Positions 10,765 through 23,699 of a DNA stretch of 64,000 bases are shown here, one piece after another (within the stretch, counting starts at the first letter, position 1; every line of letters begins with the position of its first letter). Source of the DNA: Lytechinus variegatus (Eukaryota > Echinodermata > Echinoidea > Temnopleuroida > Toxopneustidae); assembly GCF_018143015.1 (NCBI RefSeq), contig NC_054752.1, positions 4,637,216-4,701,215 on the forward strand, written 5' to 3'. The notes under the pieces were generated by a model. That model saw only the letters and a program-made list of their open reading frames with translations, had not been told where the DNA came from and searched no databases. The position numbers and the translations under genes are program-made.

Positions 10765-12015
10765 GATCGTGCCCTTAATGGCTATAAGTTTTAAAAACCA
10801 CCCAAGTGTCCAGACTTGAGTCAGTTACCAGTCCATTTCATTCTTTTATCTGTGAATAAATAAAAAAGGAGATGTATTGAGTTTATAGGCAATTGCTCAA
10901 GATGAAAAATGAGCTAATCACTCTGTGTTAAAGACAACTGAAACTATTCAGTGTCTCGATTATCTCACATTTGTATAAGTTGTAATTTGTAGTCGTAAGT
11001 TATTTTGTATAAGATTGATTTATGTTTTCTTTATATATGTATTTGTTTGTATATTGTATGTTTGTATTTATTATACGTGTACACTGGACCCCTCAGAAGA
11101 ACAGTCTGTGGCTGAAGAGGGTCATCCAGCCCACGAGTGGAAAGTAAATAAATGAATAAAAGTTGTGCAAAAGATTTCCATGACAAAAGCCACTCTGCTG
11201 CAGTCATTAGATCAAAATAATCAGCACATTTTACTCTAATCTTGACTTGGGGAAAATGATGGTTTTGATTTCCGAATGTTGGAATGACCAATGTGTCTTT
11301 CTTTCAAAGAATGAAGCACTCATTCAATGAACAAGGTTATGATATCACCACTCATTCAATGAACAAGGTTATAATATATCCTTGTTCTCAGTTATATCTC
11401 CATGTGTGACAAAATAAGGGTGGCAATATTTGGCTTATTTTCTCTTTTTCTTTGGGGCAAATGCTTGATTTTTTTACACTGACAGTTTCTATTAGACCTG
11501 TTAATTCACACTGCTTGGCTCTTATTTAAATTTGATTCTTTATATCATTTTTTCTTAATTAAAAATAGAGATCAAAAAATGAAAATTTTCTTGCCATATT
11601 ACTTTCCACCAATAGAGGGCATACACAAAAATATGCCCCAAATTCAAGTTTTTGAGCGCTCTGGTGAATACAAAAATTATTCCCACATTACTAATGATAA
11701 ATGAATTAAAACTATATGGAAATTAGTTTAATTTTGGTCACAAAAGTGATATTTTAATGATTTTTTTCAGTGTGTGCTCTGTGCAACATTGGCATACCAT
11801 ACCATAGTCCATAGATTCCCCACAGGCAGGGTGGTAGCAGTGAACCAGTGGAATGAAGGAAACATTTTTCTTTCCTTCATTCTTTCTTTCCTCCTTTCTT
11901 TTTCTTACTTTCTTTTTTTTTCCTTCTCTCCTTTATTTTATATTTCATTCACAAATTTATTCATCTTCCCTTCACTTTCTTTCTATATTCATTTCAAAGA
12001 ATTGAGATAAGAATC
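10765..12015. other. Upstream region of dynein gene, no feature recognised
   Basis: AT-rich DNA between the dynein start codon and the GC-rich island. A short direct repeat (CACTCATTCAATGAACAAGGTTAT) at about 11310-11370 and a TTCT-rich pyrimidine tract at 11868-11990 are the only structures seen. Confidence 0.5.
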
Positions 12016-12263
12016 ATTCACGTTCTAAAAGTAAAACAGACTGCCGGACGGACGGACGCACGACGGCGACGGGTATGGACCGAGTCTGAGCAAAACCAGT
12101 CCGGCTGTGTCGGTACTATCATCGCCGCTGCAGCGACCGGTGCGGTATTGCAGGCGAGCTGCCGAGGCGCGAGGCCGACTCCGTCACATCGAGCGAGCTT
12201 GTGTTGTGCGAGCAAAAATAAAGTTTCCGAGCCGCGCAGGTTAGGGTTCCTGGTAACAACCAC
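12016..12263. promoter_or_regulatory. GC/CpG-rich island, candidate promoter or 5' UTR exon
   Basis: A sharply bounded segment rich in CG dinucleotides within AT-rich DNA, about 1.3 kb upstream of the dynein start codon. It could be a promoter or non-coding first exon of that gene. There is no convincing open frame and no clear TATA box, so the role is inference. Confidence 0.35.
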
Positions 12264-14545
12264 TCATACTGAGTACAAGTTGTCATTTATATAAGTTACT
12301 GAGTATTTCCAAGATAGTAAGGAAAGTAACCGTAAAAAAAATCCATTGGCAATACTCACAACAAGGTTACGATCGACACTCGAATCGTAACACGAGCTTG
12401 TCGTTGCCAAGTCGCCATTCTTCTGTAATTATTTACGACGAAATGCAGAGCGCCCGCTTTGTTTACGGCAGGACAGGTGGGGAAGTTTTGATGGAAAGGT
12501 AGGGGGTGCTGTGACTGTGGGTGGCATTCTGAGTAACCTGGGTTAGCATGTGCACTGCCAGTTGTTGACTTATTAACCCATTGAAAAAAAAAATATTCTT
12601 TTCCTGCTACAAAAAATGTCAAAATATACTTGAAACAAAATACAGGAAGTATAAGACAAATTTGAAATGCACTGTGGAAGAAATTAGTAAGCCTATTATG
12701 ATTCCAGCCGCATTCTATAAAAGTATTGTTGAAATTCTAGTTTAGACTGGCATTAAACTAAAAAAGCAAATACCAACAAAATTTGACCCAGGGAAACAAT
12801 GCTTGGAACAATGCATTTACATATGAAATAACGGGCACATCCTATTTCACACGACATGCAAGTTGCACATCTAAAAGCAAACTTTGTAGGTAAGGGGAAA
12901 AAGGTCGCCGGTGGAAAAAAATGATATAGACAAAGGAGAAAACATAGTGAGGGATTAAGGAGGAACAAGTTAGATTTAAAAAAAGAAGAAGAAGAAAGTA
13001 GTAAGATGAGGGAAGAGGAAGAAAAGAATGGTTGGAAAGAAAAGTTAGCTCCATTTTATAGGTCACTAAATTCCGAAAAGGTGGATTTACTTGATATTAA
13101 AATCAAATCATTCAATTTGCTTAATCCATCATATGAAAATAAACTCAAGGAGTCTGTGGTGGTGCATATCAGGTTTATATCTGAAAAATAGTGACAAATG
13201 AAATCAAAAGTGCCTTAAGTTGTGCAAATAGAGGAAAGAAAAGTTTACCATTTTTTGCAGATTTGAGGAATAAGCACGAAAATTATACATCTAATCGAAT
13301 CAAACCTGTTGAAGGTCCTGAACTGGATAATTATAAAAGGAATACTATAACCGCACAAGTTTCGGGTTGTTATCGGAATTAATTTATAATTTCTTTTTAG
13401 AAAATAAGTAAGTTCTTTTATCCACAAAATACTTTCACTTCGATTTCTTAAAAGGTTTATGTGAATATGCTTTTTAAAAATCTTTTAGCTCTCTCTCTCT
13501 CTTTAATAGATAATTACCATCGTCTTGCGAATTTGAAATATACGGTCTTCTTACTACAAAAAGATTTAATGGGAAGGCAGTCATCAAATAGTATTGTGAA
13601 TTGATTCATGATCATGAATCAATTTGCTACAGCATTTGTTTAATATGGATAACTGACCAATATTTGCAACAACTTCTTAATTGTTCTTGCATTTCTTTCT
13701 GCTTAATTAACCTCTTATCATACTTTTTATTTTGAATACACATTTTCCAACTTTATAATTATTGGTAAGTGATCAGAAATATTTATATACATCAAGCCAA
13801 ACGAGTTTCTAAACTTTTAAGAAATGTAATAAAGGGACGCTCCGGGCTGGAAATAATATGTTAAACAGATGGCAAATTCTATTATGAATTTAGGTTTCTT
13901 CATTTTTTTTTACCAAGAACTGAAAATTTTCGATTGACAAATTGCCGCAACTGATTTCATTATAAAGGATACACAAAGACTTTTCACACATGTATGAAAA
14001 ATGAAACAATTATGATTTCATGTATAAGAAAAGGGAAGGTGGGGATGTGATCCACCTAATGAATATTCATGATGACGTGCATTTACATATTTTCACAAAA
14101 ACAATGCTAAACTAGCTGTAAAATTCCATAACTTTGCTATTTTGTTATTATCAGATTCTGATGAAATTTTCAGCATTTTGCGGGGCCATGTGAATTTATT
14201 TAGATATGAATATTTTCATTTAATTGAATATGAATATTTAGATATGAATATTTTCATTTAATTGAATATTTTCTTTAATTGAAATATCATCAATGAGGGC
14301 GCAAAGAGGATCTTGGAGTAGCTCTTTTAGGTTTAGGAATGCAGGAAACAGGTTCTGGGAATTTTTTTAATAGTTTGTCCTGAGTGCTTACGGTAATTGA
14401 GTTAATTAGGTCACTTAGGTGCATTAATGGTGCCTTGAGTGAAATTGGACGATTTCGTACACATTTTATTTTTGTCGCAAATTTTGTGGAAATTTTCAGT
14501 AGGGTAAAAGTGTAGGTTTTCAAAATTTCGAGGGGTGGGGAAGCT
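12264..14545. other. Intergenic, no gene recognised
   Basis: AT-rich. Short open frames at 12356-13427 lack codon bias, conserved motifs and splice context. A direct duplication around 14220-14280 (AGATATGAATATTTTCATTT) is the only repeat noted. Confidence 0.5.
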
Positions 14546-14784
14546 GCACTCTAAAAAATGGAATGTTAAATCAACATTTTGAAAGGTTGGAGGAGTGACA
14601 ACATTTTCTAAATGTTGCATTTACCACTTTAAATGGTTCTACCCAACATTTAAAATGTTGGATTTAGCTTTATATACAAAGTTACTCATTTGGAAAAGGT
14701 TGTCACTCCTCCAACTTTTCAAATGTTGATTTAACCATGGAGCTAACAGCTCTATGATTTAACATTCCATTTTTAGAGTGTGCG
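14546..14784. mobile_element. Palindromic MITE, CACTCTAAAAAATGGAATG ends
   Basis: Left end GCACTCTAAAAAATGGAATG and right end CATTCCATTTTTAGAGTG are inverted copies. Inside, GGTTGGAGGAGTGACAAC is inverted again as GTTGTCACTCCTCCAAC. Confidence 0.75.
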
Positions 14785-15518
14785 TAGGGCCATGGTAATG
14801 CTTCTAAACTTGAATTGCTCCTATCTACGTCAACGTTTCGGAGGAAAACTATTTTTTGAAAAATACCCCCACCTCCATCTGCTGCGTACGGCCATGCTAA
14901 TGTTTTTAAGCATGAATTGCTCTACATTAACTCCTTTCACGTTCCGATTTTAATGGAGGAAACTAATGGTTAAAAAAATCAAATTCATTTATTTCACTTC
15001 CATCAAACAAAAGGAAATGTATCCGTTGCAAAGAAACAAAAATAATAATACATATGTTGTGAAAAAACACACAATTTGGGCAACACATTGGAGGTTTTGA
15101 ATAAATATACTATTTTTCAATAAAAATTAAATTAAGATGGAAGTGGAGGGACCCACTAAAAAGCAATGCTTGTACAATGTGGGCCCCTCAAAAATAGATA
15201 ACACAACCATAACAAAGTACAAATACATATATATGTAATCAAATGAGAAAAAAAATAAATGAGAGAGAAATAATACTCACAAAATAAATACGAAGTTATC
15301 AAAAAATATAGTTTGTATAGGACAAAACAACCCATCCTAAAATATATCCACCCTTCCCCAATCCTCCCCCCCCCACCCGAAAAGAAAAGAAAAGGGGAGA
15401 ATGCCCTGAGAAGATGGATAGGTGCTGCTGAACGTAGGTAGAACATATGCCATCGTGGACTCAAGCAAACTGGATTCAGTGATGTGTATAAAAGGAGAAA
15501 AAATATACAAAATTACCT

Positions 15519-15703
15519 GGTGGGTGTTTCATAAAGCTGTTCTTAAGTTAAGAGCGACTTTAAGAACGACTGGTGATCCTTTCTTACGCGTAAACCATCG
15601 CCAATGAACATTTTGGTTGTATGTCATTTACCACAAGAAAGCATCACCAGTCGTTCTTAAAGTCGCTCTTAACTTACGAACAGCTTTATGAAACACCCAC
15701 CCG
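15519..15703. mobile_element. MITE, GGTGGGTGTTTCATAAAGC family, copy 1
   Basis: Near-perfect inverted ends of about 60 bp (GGTGGGTGTTTCATAAAGCT ... AGCTTTATGAAACACCCACC). A second copy is nested at 38361-38535; diverged copies lie at about 29776-29935 and 41778-41870. Confidence 0.8.
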
Positions 15704-16858
15704 GAAAATATATAATGCACGGCGAAAAATGTGATTGATGGCGTAAACAAATAAGTGGTAGGAAGGCGGATAAGCGGACAGGAGAGAAAGAGAAAATGGA
15801 GGAGAGGATATAGACACAATAATGTATGAGGTTCAATACCGAACACATCTGAGATGCACTTGTGTCAGATTTTTTTTCAATATATATAAAAAAAGATAAT
15901 GATTAATTTATGTCAAGTCTTTATAGTAATAATGACTTGACAGAGATGATGAATTAGATTTAATTTGAGGGTACAATATAAGATTTTATTAGAGATAACA
16001 CCCTCCGCTGCATATAGCCATGCTTTTAAACACGAATTGCTAGCTCCTAAACACAAATTTCTTCTCTTTTCTTTAATGGAGGAAAACATAAACACACCCT
16101 CCCATTATTAAGAAGATAGTTTGGTCTTGGAATGGGCAATAATGCCCAGGGAAACTGAAGATAAATAAATTAAATGGGGGGGGGGGGGGGCATTCATGAC
16201 CCACAAAATTGGACCACCTATATAAATCACTGATTCGAGGATAAAGCGTGTAGGTTGAAAATTGTTGATATTCCGATCAGAAAACAGGAAAAATTACCTT
16301 CTTAAAAAAAAAGGAAAAAAAAATTAAGCTGTGTATCTGAGCAACAAGCAATTAAAGTGAACTCGAACGCGGAGCACGAGCAGATTATTTTTTTAATATA
16401 AAGGCCTAGCTGACCCGAAAGGGAACCTTTAAGCCAAATAATTAGTAATTAGTATGGTTAAGCACTGTTAACATGTAGGACAGTTTTGAAGAGGATGTAG
16501 TCGATAAGTGAATGCTATATGCGAACGTGGAGCGCGCAGTTGCTAGTATTAGACCTCAACCTGGAATTTCAAAGCATTTTCCGTCATCATGAATTAAAAA
16601 TTTAATGATAATAATAATAACTCTTATTTACCGAGGGTAGCCACTCTCAGCTGTAAGCTGTTCTTCCAGCGGGCCCTGCATAACATAATATGTTATTATT
16701 ACCCTTCTCCATTCTAAATGCTAAGCGCAAAGAAGGCAGAAGGTCCCATTTTTATCAGTCTTTGGTATGACAAGCGAAAGGACTTTGTATTTTAATCGAC
16801 TTGATTTTTTTAAGCTTCATGTTATCCTCTGGAGCAGATTATTTCTCACTCAACAGGC
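15704..16858. other. Intergenic, left flank of the retrotransposon
   Basis: AT-rich with a G13 run near 16178. A fragment at 16600-16710 matches the TTATTTACCGAGGGTAGCCACTCT-type repeat also seen at 53340. No gene seen. Confidence 0.5.
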
Positions 16859-17007
16859 ATGATGTTTCCTATTGTTGGTTACGTGCTTTGCATTCCAAGT
16901 ATGCAAATCAGTTGGAGAGGCGGGAAAGTTAAACTGTGTGCAGTCATGTAAGAGTAGTTTGAATCATTGACCGTTTTCAGCACGCAGCGGACAAGTCACG
17001 CTTCTAA
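16859..17007 (+). repeat. Split direct repeat A1
   Basis: About 149 bp, starting ATGATGTTTCCTATTGTTGG and ending ACAAGTCACGCTTCTAA. It matches A2 (21830-21977) almost perfectly. Confidence 0.9.
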
Positions 17008-17079
17008 TATCCTCCTCGCTGGACACGTTTTATTGTAACCTTTCCTAACTTAGCAACGTCGTATAGCTGTAACTGTACA

Positions 17080-17900
17080 TTGGGTAAGAGCCATATTATG
17101 GCGGAATCCTCCGACGCATTTGTTTTGGGATCATTACCTTCCTCTGTTAGAAAGCCTGATCATAACTTATCCCCTAATGTGGACTCAGTCCCAGTAACTA
17201 ACAATTCGGTAAATCATAACCCACAAGGGCAACAGTTTCAAATCATCAGCGCCGATAATATATCGGCCATTATAAAAGAGGCTGTGGGTGGATTAAGGAT
17301 TACGTTGACCAAGCAATAGCTTCTCAAAAAGAAGCTACCTCTAAAGTAATTGAATCAGTTAAAGTGAATTTCAAATTCATAGGTAACAAGCTTCAATTTG
17401 AATTTAACAATTCCCAACTTGAGCGTGTCCAAACTGCGACGAAGGCGATCAAGAAGGGAGATAATGCTTCCGCGATTTTAGAGCTTCAGAAAGTAGAATA
17501 TGATATCCTCAAGCGTAACAAGCTCATTAGGATTGTAGACAAGTCTGAAGATGGTTGGAAGGTGGTTGATGAGTACTTATCGGAGGAACTCGCAAGTGAT
17601 TCCGATGACGACAAGAAAATCAGAGCTGCTCAAAACAGAGCAGCTTCAAAACGTAGGAAATCGAAGATTAACAGGTCCAAGGCTACACCCTACAAATCCC
17701 AACGTCGGCCTCAGGAAACTTTCCCTAATCCTGATGCTACTTTTCGAATATATATGCAACAAGGTCGACCTCAAATTAACCAGGTTCATACATCGAGACC
17801 ATTCGACGTATGCTTCGGTTGCGGCAAGTCGGGACATTGGAGGAGGAATTGCCCGAATACCAAACCCACCAAAGAAGGCACAGGCCTCTAAAGATACCGG
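17080..17900 (+). mobile_element. gag-like region of the tyrosine-recombinase element
   Basis: A charged, Lys/Arg-rich region ends in a CCHC zinc knuckle (CFGCGKSGHWRRNC), as in nucleocapsid-like proteins of this group. Fossil part of the 16859-22456 element. Confidence 0.75.
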
Positions 17901-18142
17901 ATTCGGTAAGCATAATTTTGACAATTTAGACATGTTTGAAGCATTCCTCTGGATATAATCCTATATCATTAGTGTGAGTACGTGGTACCATTGGTGTGAA
18001 TTAATTGTTTGAATGTAGACGGTGGGTCGAGTCGGAATCTCACAGATAATCATATGGTAAAACCTATATCTTTCATTTTAAAATGATTTTTGGATAGACC
18101 TTAAGAAGGCAAATCCTTTACTGGGAAATACTGTCACGTTGT

Positions 18143-19850
18143 ATGGGTCTTATAGTAATCATGAAAATTGTCACTCTTATAAGAATTAAAAACATGCATG
18201 CAATGAGCACAATTTATTTTGGTGTCATTGGATATCAGTATGTTTGCTTGGATTCTTGTCTTTCAGCAATACCTGAATTAAGTGAAAGAGTCGAAAGAGA
18301 TCTGGAATCGGAGAGGGGAGAGATGAATCGGTATGAAATAGAAGATTACAGAATCAACCATTTTGAAAACGAACAAGGTAGAGCTGAACCCATTGTTAGA
18401 GGAAGAATGAAAGCCAACGTTGTCTTCTGGAAATTAATAGGAGCCACAGAAGAAGTAGTGAAAATTATTCAATTTGGTTATAAGATACCCTTTCTTGAGA
18501 CACCTCCTCCAAAAGTGTTTCAAAATAACAAATCAGCCCTTGAGCACACAGACTTCGTTTCTGAAGCTGTTCTTGAACTATTGAATAAAGATTTGATCTC
18601 CGAAGTGAGTTCTGTTCCAGAATACGTCAACCCTCTTATAGTTTCTGTTCAAAATTCTGGCAAGAAGCGCTTTATCTTAGATTTAAGATATATTAATCAA
18701 TACGTTTGGAAACAAAAGGTATGCTTTGAAGACTGGAATGTAGCACTGGAATACTTTCAAAAGGGTGACTACATGGTTTCCTTTGACCTTAAGTCGGGAT
18801 ATCACCATATTGATATATTTGAAGAACATTGTAAATATTTATGTTTCAGTTGGAACTTCAACGGAATTATTAGATATTTCTCTTTTAAGGTACTTCCTTT
18901 TGGCTTGTCCTCTGCTCCATATATTTTCACTAAAACAATTAGACCTCTTTTCAAGCATTGGAGAAACAAACATGTTTTTGTAGTTGTATTTCTAGATGAT
19001 GGATGGATTAGAGCATCCTCCTTTCAAGAATGTGAAGATATTGCCACAGCAGTCAGAAATGACTTATTGAATGCGGGTTTAGTGCCTAACGTAGAGAAGT
19101 CAGTATGGATACCGACTCAGAAAATTGATTGGCTTGGTTTAACTTGGTATTCTAAAGTGGCACTTTACATGCACCAGATCGTAGAATTGTCAATATTTTG
19201 GATTGCATAAACGATATGATCACAGAATTACCACACACTACCGCTAGAAAGTTAGCGACCTTTATAGGTAAAAATTATTTCCTTGCTACCTGTAACTGGG
19301 CAGATCGTACAGTTGAGAACTAGATTTTCTTCAATTGCTGTTGCCTCATGCAAACACTGGGACAAAGAAATTAATCTATCCACACGAAATGATATCACAA
19401 AAGAACTGTTCTTCTGGAGTGATAATGTGAAGTCTTGAAATGTACGAAATATCTTGCATTATTCTATACCGCAGATACTTGTCTTTTCAGACGCCAGCCA
19501 CACCGGGTGTGGAGCTTGGTCAGCAGAGTGTGGCGGACTCAAATTCCAACACATCTGGTCAGAAGAAGAGCAAGGTAAAAGTTCCACTTGGAGAGAACTT
19601 AAAGGTGTTGCACTGGCAGTACATGCATTTGGAAAGAGTATAAGAAACCAGACAGTAAAGATTTTCACCGATAATACTGGAGTAGAGAAGATCATAAAGA
19701 AGGGCAGTATGAAAAATGATCTCCATCAACTGAGTATTGACTTAGCAGATTACTGTAATCAAATGAATATAGTAATGGAGGTACAGTGGATACCGAGAAA
19801 GCAAAATCAAGAGGCAGATGCCTTGAGCAGAGAAATAGATTTTGATGATT
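18143..19850 (+). mobile_element. Reverse transcriptase and RNase H region of the tyrosine-recombinase element
   Basis: Reverse transcriptase signatures include KKRFILDLRYIN, SFDLKSGYHHIDI and LPFGLSSAPYIFTK. An RNase H region follows at about 19450-19850 (VFSDASHTGCGAW, FTDNTGVEKI, EADALSR). Downstream to about 20290 lies the VDRFADDHNAKIPNFNS / PNWPSAPFWPLL segment typical of the RT-RH end in this order. Fossil. Confidence 0.85.
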
Positions 19851-20676
19851 GGGGTGTTTCAGAAACCTTTTTATCTTTTATGGATAAACTTTGGGGACCA
19901 CACACAGTTGATAGATTTGCAGACGATCACAACGCTAAGATTCCGAATTTCAATTCCAAATTTGCATCCCCTAAGACTAATAAAGTAGATGCATTTTCAG
20001 TGTCCTGGGAACATCACAATAATTGGTTAGTTCCCCCAATTAAATTGGTGCCAAAAGCTATCAGACACACTAAAGCAAGCAGAACAATAGCTACTCTTGT
20101 GGTTCCTAACTGGCCTTCTGCACCCTTTTGGCCTTTACTTTTCTCAAGAAATAGTAAATTTTCAAGCATTATCCGTCAGATCATCAAGTTTTCTGATCCA
20201 ACTAACATTTTCGTTCAGGGTCGAAATAGAAATACAGTTTTCGGATCCGATAAATTCAAAAGTGGAGTAATTTGTCTACGTTTAGACGGTAGATAGAATG
20301 AGTGACAGAATCTCACTGGAGATGACTATGAATGACACTGTCTCACTGGAGAATGTGTAAAATTAAACACTGGTTTTCCTTAATTGTGAAGTGTTGTCTG
20401 TTTGCATCTGCACTGGCAGTAGCAACATGGATGTATATTATTAGTGATTGCACTGGCAGTTTTTCATGGAAAACTCATCTTCACAGAGGAGGATGTATCC
20501 TCTTTGCTTTCATTTTGTATTTTATACAGGACATTGACTTCAAAGACACACTCACAAGAGTTTTAGAAGCTCAAATATAAACGTGCAGTATAGAAGCATG
20601 GAATGCGTGGTGAAGAAACAGTGGCACGTCATGTCAAGACTTATGTCAAGAAAGCATTGCAAGGTACTTTATATTT

Positions 20677-21450
20677 TTGTTCAATGGAGGATCTCCATAT
20701 AGCAAAATAGAGACAGCTTTTTATGCTTTAAAATGGCAAGTTGATTGTTCAATTAATACAAGGAACAGAAGTAACCCTTGCGAATCTAAGTTCTTGAAAT
20801 TGATTTTAGAAGGGATCAAGAGGATCCTAGCAAGACCGGTGAATAGGAAAGAACCTATTACCCCTGACATGCTTTTGAGTATCGTTCATAAGTTTGACTC
20901 TGGATCTGTGAAAGATCTTCGTAATTGCTCTATGTTATTGTTAGCATATGCAGGTTTTTTAAGATTCGATGAACTTTCCAACATTAAGCTTAGTGACATT
21001 GAATTATTTGACTCTCATACGAAAGTTTTCCTTGAGAAAAGTAAAACTGACGAAATTCGAGAAGGAGCCTGGGTAATCGTTTCTACCACCATGACCACTG
21101 GAAAAGCGACATGTCCAGTTAATATGATGCGCAGATATTTAGAGAGTACACAATCTGCATCTAGAGATGAAAATGATTTTGTGTTCAGGCCTCTCACCTT
21201 TTGTAAATCTCAAAATTGTTACAAACTCAGAAAAAGAAAGATGTCCTATTCGAGATGCAGGGAGATTTTCAAAGAAGTTCTAGAAGCTATCGGGGTAAAC
21301 TCGAAACAGTTTGGGTTACATAGCCTGAGGGCGGGTGGTGCTACGGCAGCAGCCCAAATCGGAGTACCAGATCGCCTATTTAAAAGGCACGGCAGATGGG
21401 CATCAGATTCTTCTAAAGAAAGATATGTAAAAGAATCTCTTAAAAAATAA
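20677..21450 (+). mobile_element. Tyrosine recombinase region of the element
   Basis: It resembles phage-integrase-type recombinases: LLLAYAGFLRFDELSNIKL, HSLRAGGATAAAQIGV and HGRWASDSSKERYV, which contain the Arg, His-x-x-Arg and Tyr box landmarks. Fossil. Confidence 0.85.
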
Positions 21451-21667
21451 GATGTTTGTTTCATTAAATTTGGGTATTTGAAATTCATGCAAATCATTGT
21501 AATGTTTTAAAGTTGATCTCAACATATCATTCCAGTATTGATACCCCAGTAATAAATTACTGGATAACTTGATAATTTTGTTTAATGACTATCTATATGA
21601 ATTAAAAATGAATAACTAGCAATATTGATATCCTTTATACAACATACCCGTTCTTTAGTCTTGACTT

Positions 21668-21832
21668 AGAGAGAGCAGAGAAAATGTCTTGTCCCTGCAG
21701 CTGAAGTACGGTGCCTCTCAAGGTAATATAATTCTAATTTATTAATTATATAATGTATGTTTCTTTTGCAAAGAAAGAGGCTCAATAGGAAAATATTTAT
21801 TTCCGGTTGAGCTAGCGAATTAGGAAATAATG
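21668..21832 (+). repeat. Split direct repeat B1
   Basis: About 165 bp, from AGAGAGAGCAGAG to GAATTAGGAAATAATG. It appears identical to B2 and overlaps the start of A2 by three bases. Confidence 0.9.
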
Positions 21833-21977
21833 ATGTTTCCTATTGTTGGTTACGTGCTTTGCATTCCAAGTATGCAAATCAGTTGGAGAGGCGGGAAAGT
21901 TAAACTGTGTGCAGTCATGTAAGAGTAGTTTGAATCATTGACCGTTTCAGCACGCAGCGGACAAGTCACGCTTCTAA
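21830..21977 (+). repeat. Split direct repeat A2
   Basis: A second copy of A1, directly after B1. Confidence 0.9.
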
Positions 21978-22291
21978 AAAGTCATTTCCAAATTCCCCTT
22001 CAGTTTTTACACGAAATTCGCAACATGTGAGTGAGTATTGATGAATTGCAGTTACGTGGTTTGTTACTGCTGCCGAGATCAACTTTAAACGTATTTTTCC
22101 ACAAAGTAGTGGATAAAAGAATGAGCCTTATTGTGTAGAATGACTTCTTTAAGGTAACTGGAGATATAATTTTTATGTCAAAGAACATTAATAAACCCAT
22201 GTCTATGAATTAACCATTTTTGATAATCCAGGTATATAACTTCCTTTTTTCTGATTCCTGTTTTATTACAAATGTAAGTCAAAGAAGAGAG

Positions 22292-22456
22292 AGAGAGAGC
22301 AGAGAAAATGTCTTGTCCCTGCAGCTGAAGTACGGTGCCTCTCAAGGTAATATAATTCTAATTTATTAATTATATAATGTATGTTTCTTTTGCAAAGAAA
22401 GAGGCTCAATAGGAAAATATTTATTTCCGGTTGAGCTAGCGAATTAGGAAATAATG
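22292..22456 (+). repeat. Split direct repeat B2 (right end of element)
   Basis: A second copy of B1. Between A2 and B2 lie about 314 bp with no feature I recognise. Confidence 0.9.
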
Positions 22457-22780
22457 TGAGCGCAATGCGCGACAGAAAACTTTTCATTTTACATTTTTAT
22501 TTTCCAATTACTCCCATCGCCTTATTTCATTCACCTTTCTTCCTTCTTTTTATTTTTTCTTCCCATTTTCTCATATACTTTTTCTTTTCATAATTTGTTT
22601 TAACCATCGATATGGGAGGGAGAGGGAGGTCGACCTCTAAAGTTTTTTTAAGTAATAAAAAATGAAGGAAACCTGAAAAAAAGAGGGAAGGGGTGGTTAA
22701 AGAAGACGAAAAATTATACTGACTGCAACTCAAGCAAACATACACCACCCCCTGTCCTTTCTCTCTTTTCCTAGCCTGCA
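22457..22780. other. Intergenic, pyrimidine-rich
   Basis: C/T-rich low-complexity sequence directly after the retrotransposon; nothing else recognised. Confidence 0.5.
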
Positions 22781-23010
22781 TGCACACAGCAAAAACTGTG
22801 GTGTTAACCGGTGTACATAGAGGACCACACCAGTTATTTTTACACCGGTATTAAATTGGTGGGTTAGTTTTACACCTATAAGTGTTATTACAACACCTTT
22901 GGTTGTTACATTTACACTCTGGTGTTATGTTCAATCTTTAGGGTGTAATTCTAACACCTCAGTGTGTGGTCGGTGTCAGTTTTAACACCACAATTTTTTA
23001 CAGTGCACAG
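22781..23010. mobile_element. Palindromic MITE, GTGGTGTTAA family
   Basis: The ends GCACACAGCAAAAACTGTGG and ACAATTTTTTACAGTGCACA are inverted. The inside is built of GGTGTTA and its complement TAACACC, repeated about a dozen times. Confidence 0.7.
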
Positions 23011-23699
23011 ACCTTTGTTTTTTGCGCAATTTACATATTGCATAGTCTGAAGTAGCGAGACTAGCCTCGTGATGTAGTGCCTCCGATCTACAAAATCTTA
23101 TTTAACACAGTGTGGAGTCTATATAGTCTTCACTCTAGAAATTGTATAATTGGTGTCAGATTTGAGTGTTTGCTTGCAGACTCCTCTTTACTCATGATTC
23201 CTCTATTTTTCCCTTCTTCCAGCATCCTCACTTTCCTCCATTTTTATCTCTCGAATTCTGCGCGCTCTATTTTACATCGCCTCTAATACGCCTCTCCCTG
23301 CCACGCTCTCTCTCCGTCTTCTACTTCTTACTTCCTGTCTTCTGCAGCACCTCACTCTCTCTCTATCTCTCTTTACATTAATTGTCCCCATTGACACATT
23401 GCTGTCCGACTTGTAATCCACCAATCTTTAATACTGTAATGTCTGTTCTGATTTCCATTTCTCCAGTGCATTGAGCACTTAATTAGTGGATGCGGTACCC
23501 GCTTAACCAAATGAACATTATCATTGTTAATCCAGAAATGTGAAATGACAGACAAAATCAATTTTTGAGATGCTCTTTTCAGAATTAAAACAAGTCATTT
23601 TAGACCATCCCCTCTCCCACTCCCCCTCTGATGTTGGATACAATTTCCCCCTACCATCTCTCGCATTCTCTCTCTTCCCCTCCCTGCTTTCCATATATG

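Larger units (their letters stand above)
16859..22456 (+). mobile_element. Tyrosine-recombinase retrotransposon, Ngaro/PAT type (DIRS order)
   Basis: The parts are, in order: direct repeat A1, a gag-like region, reverse transcriptase, RNase H, a tyrosine recombinase region, then B1, A2 and B2. Split direct repeats of the form A1 - genes - B1 A2 - B2 are the mark of the Ngaro and PAT groups; these families integrate through a circle and make no target duplication. No integrase and no LTRs are seen. No methyltransferase domain was recognised, which leans to Ngaro. A1 and A2 differ at about one position and B1 and B2 look identical, so the insertion is young. The coding region is not continuous: it is in several pieces (of the order of five interruptions, some of which could be introns). 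It is treated as a fossil copy. It lies between the dynein and GARS genes, on the strand opposite to both. Confidence 0.88.

Noticed and set aside
11310-11370. CRISPR-like direct repeats
   Set aside because: Only two copies, no regular spacers, and the genome is clearly animal.
12225-12260. RFX X-box upstream of the dynein gene (GTTACCAGGAAC on the minus strand)
   Set aside because: The half sites are present but with no spacer, which does not fit the usual 1-3 base gap.
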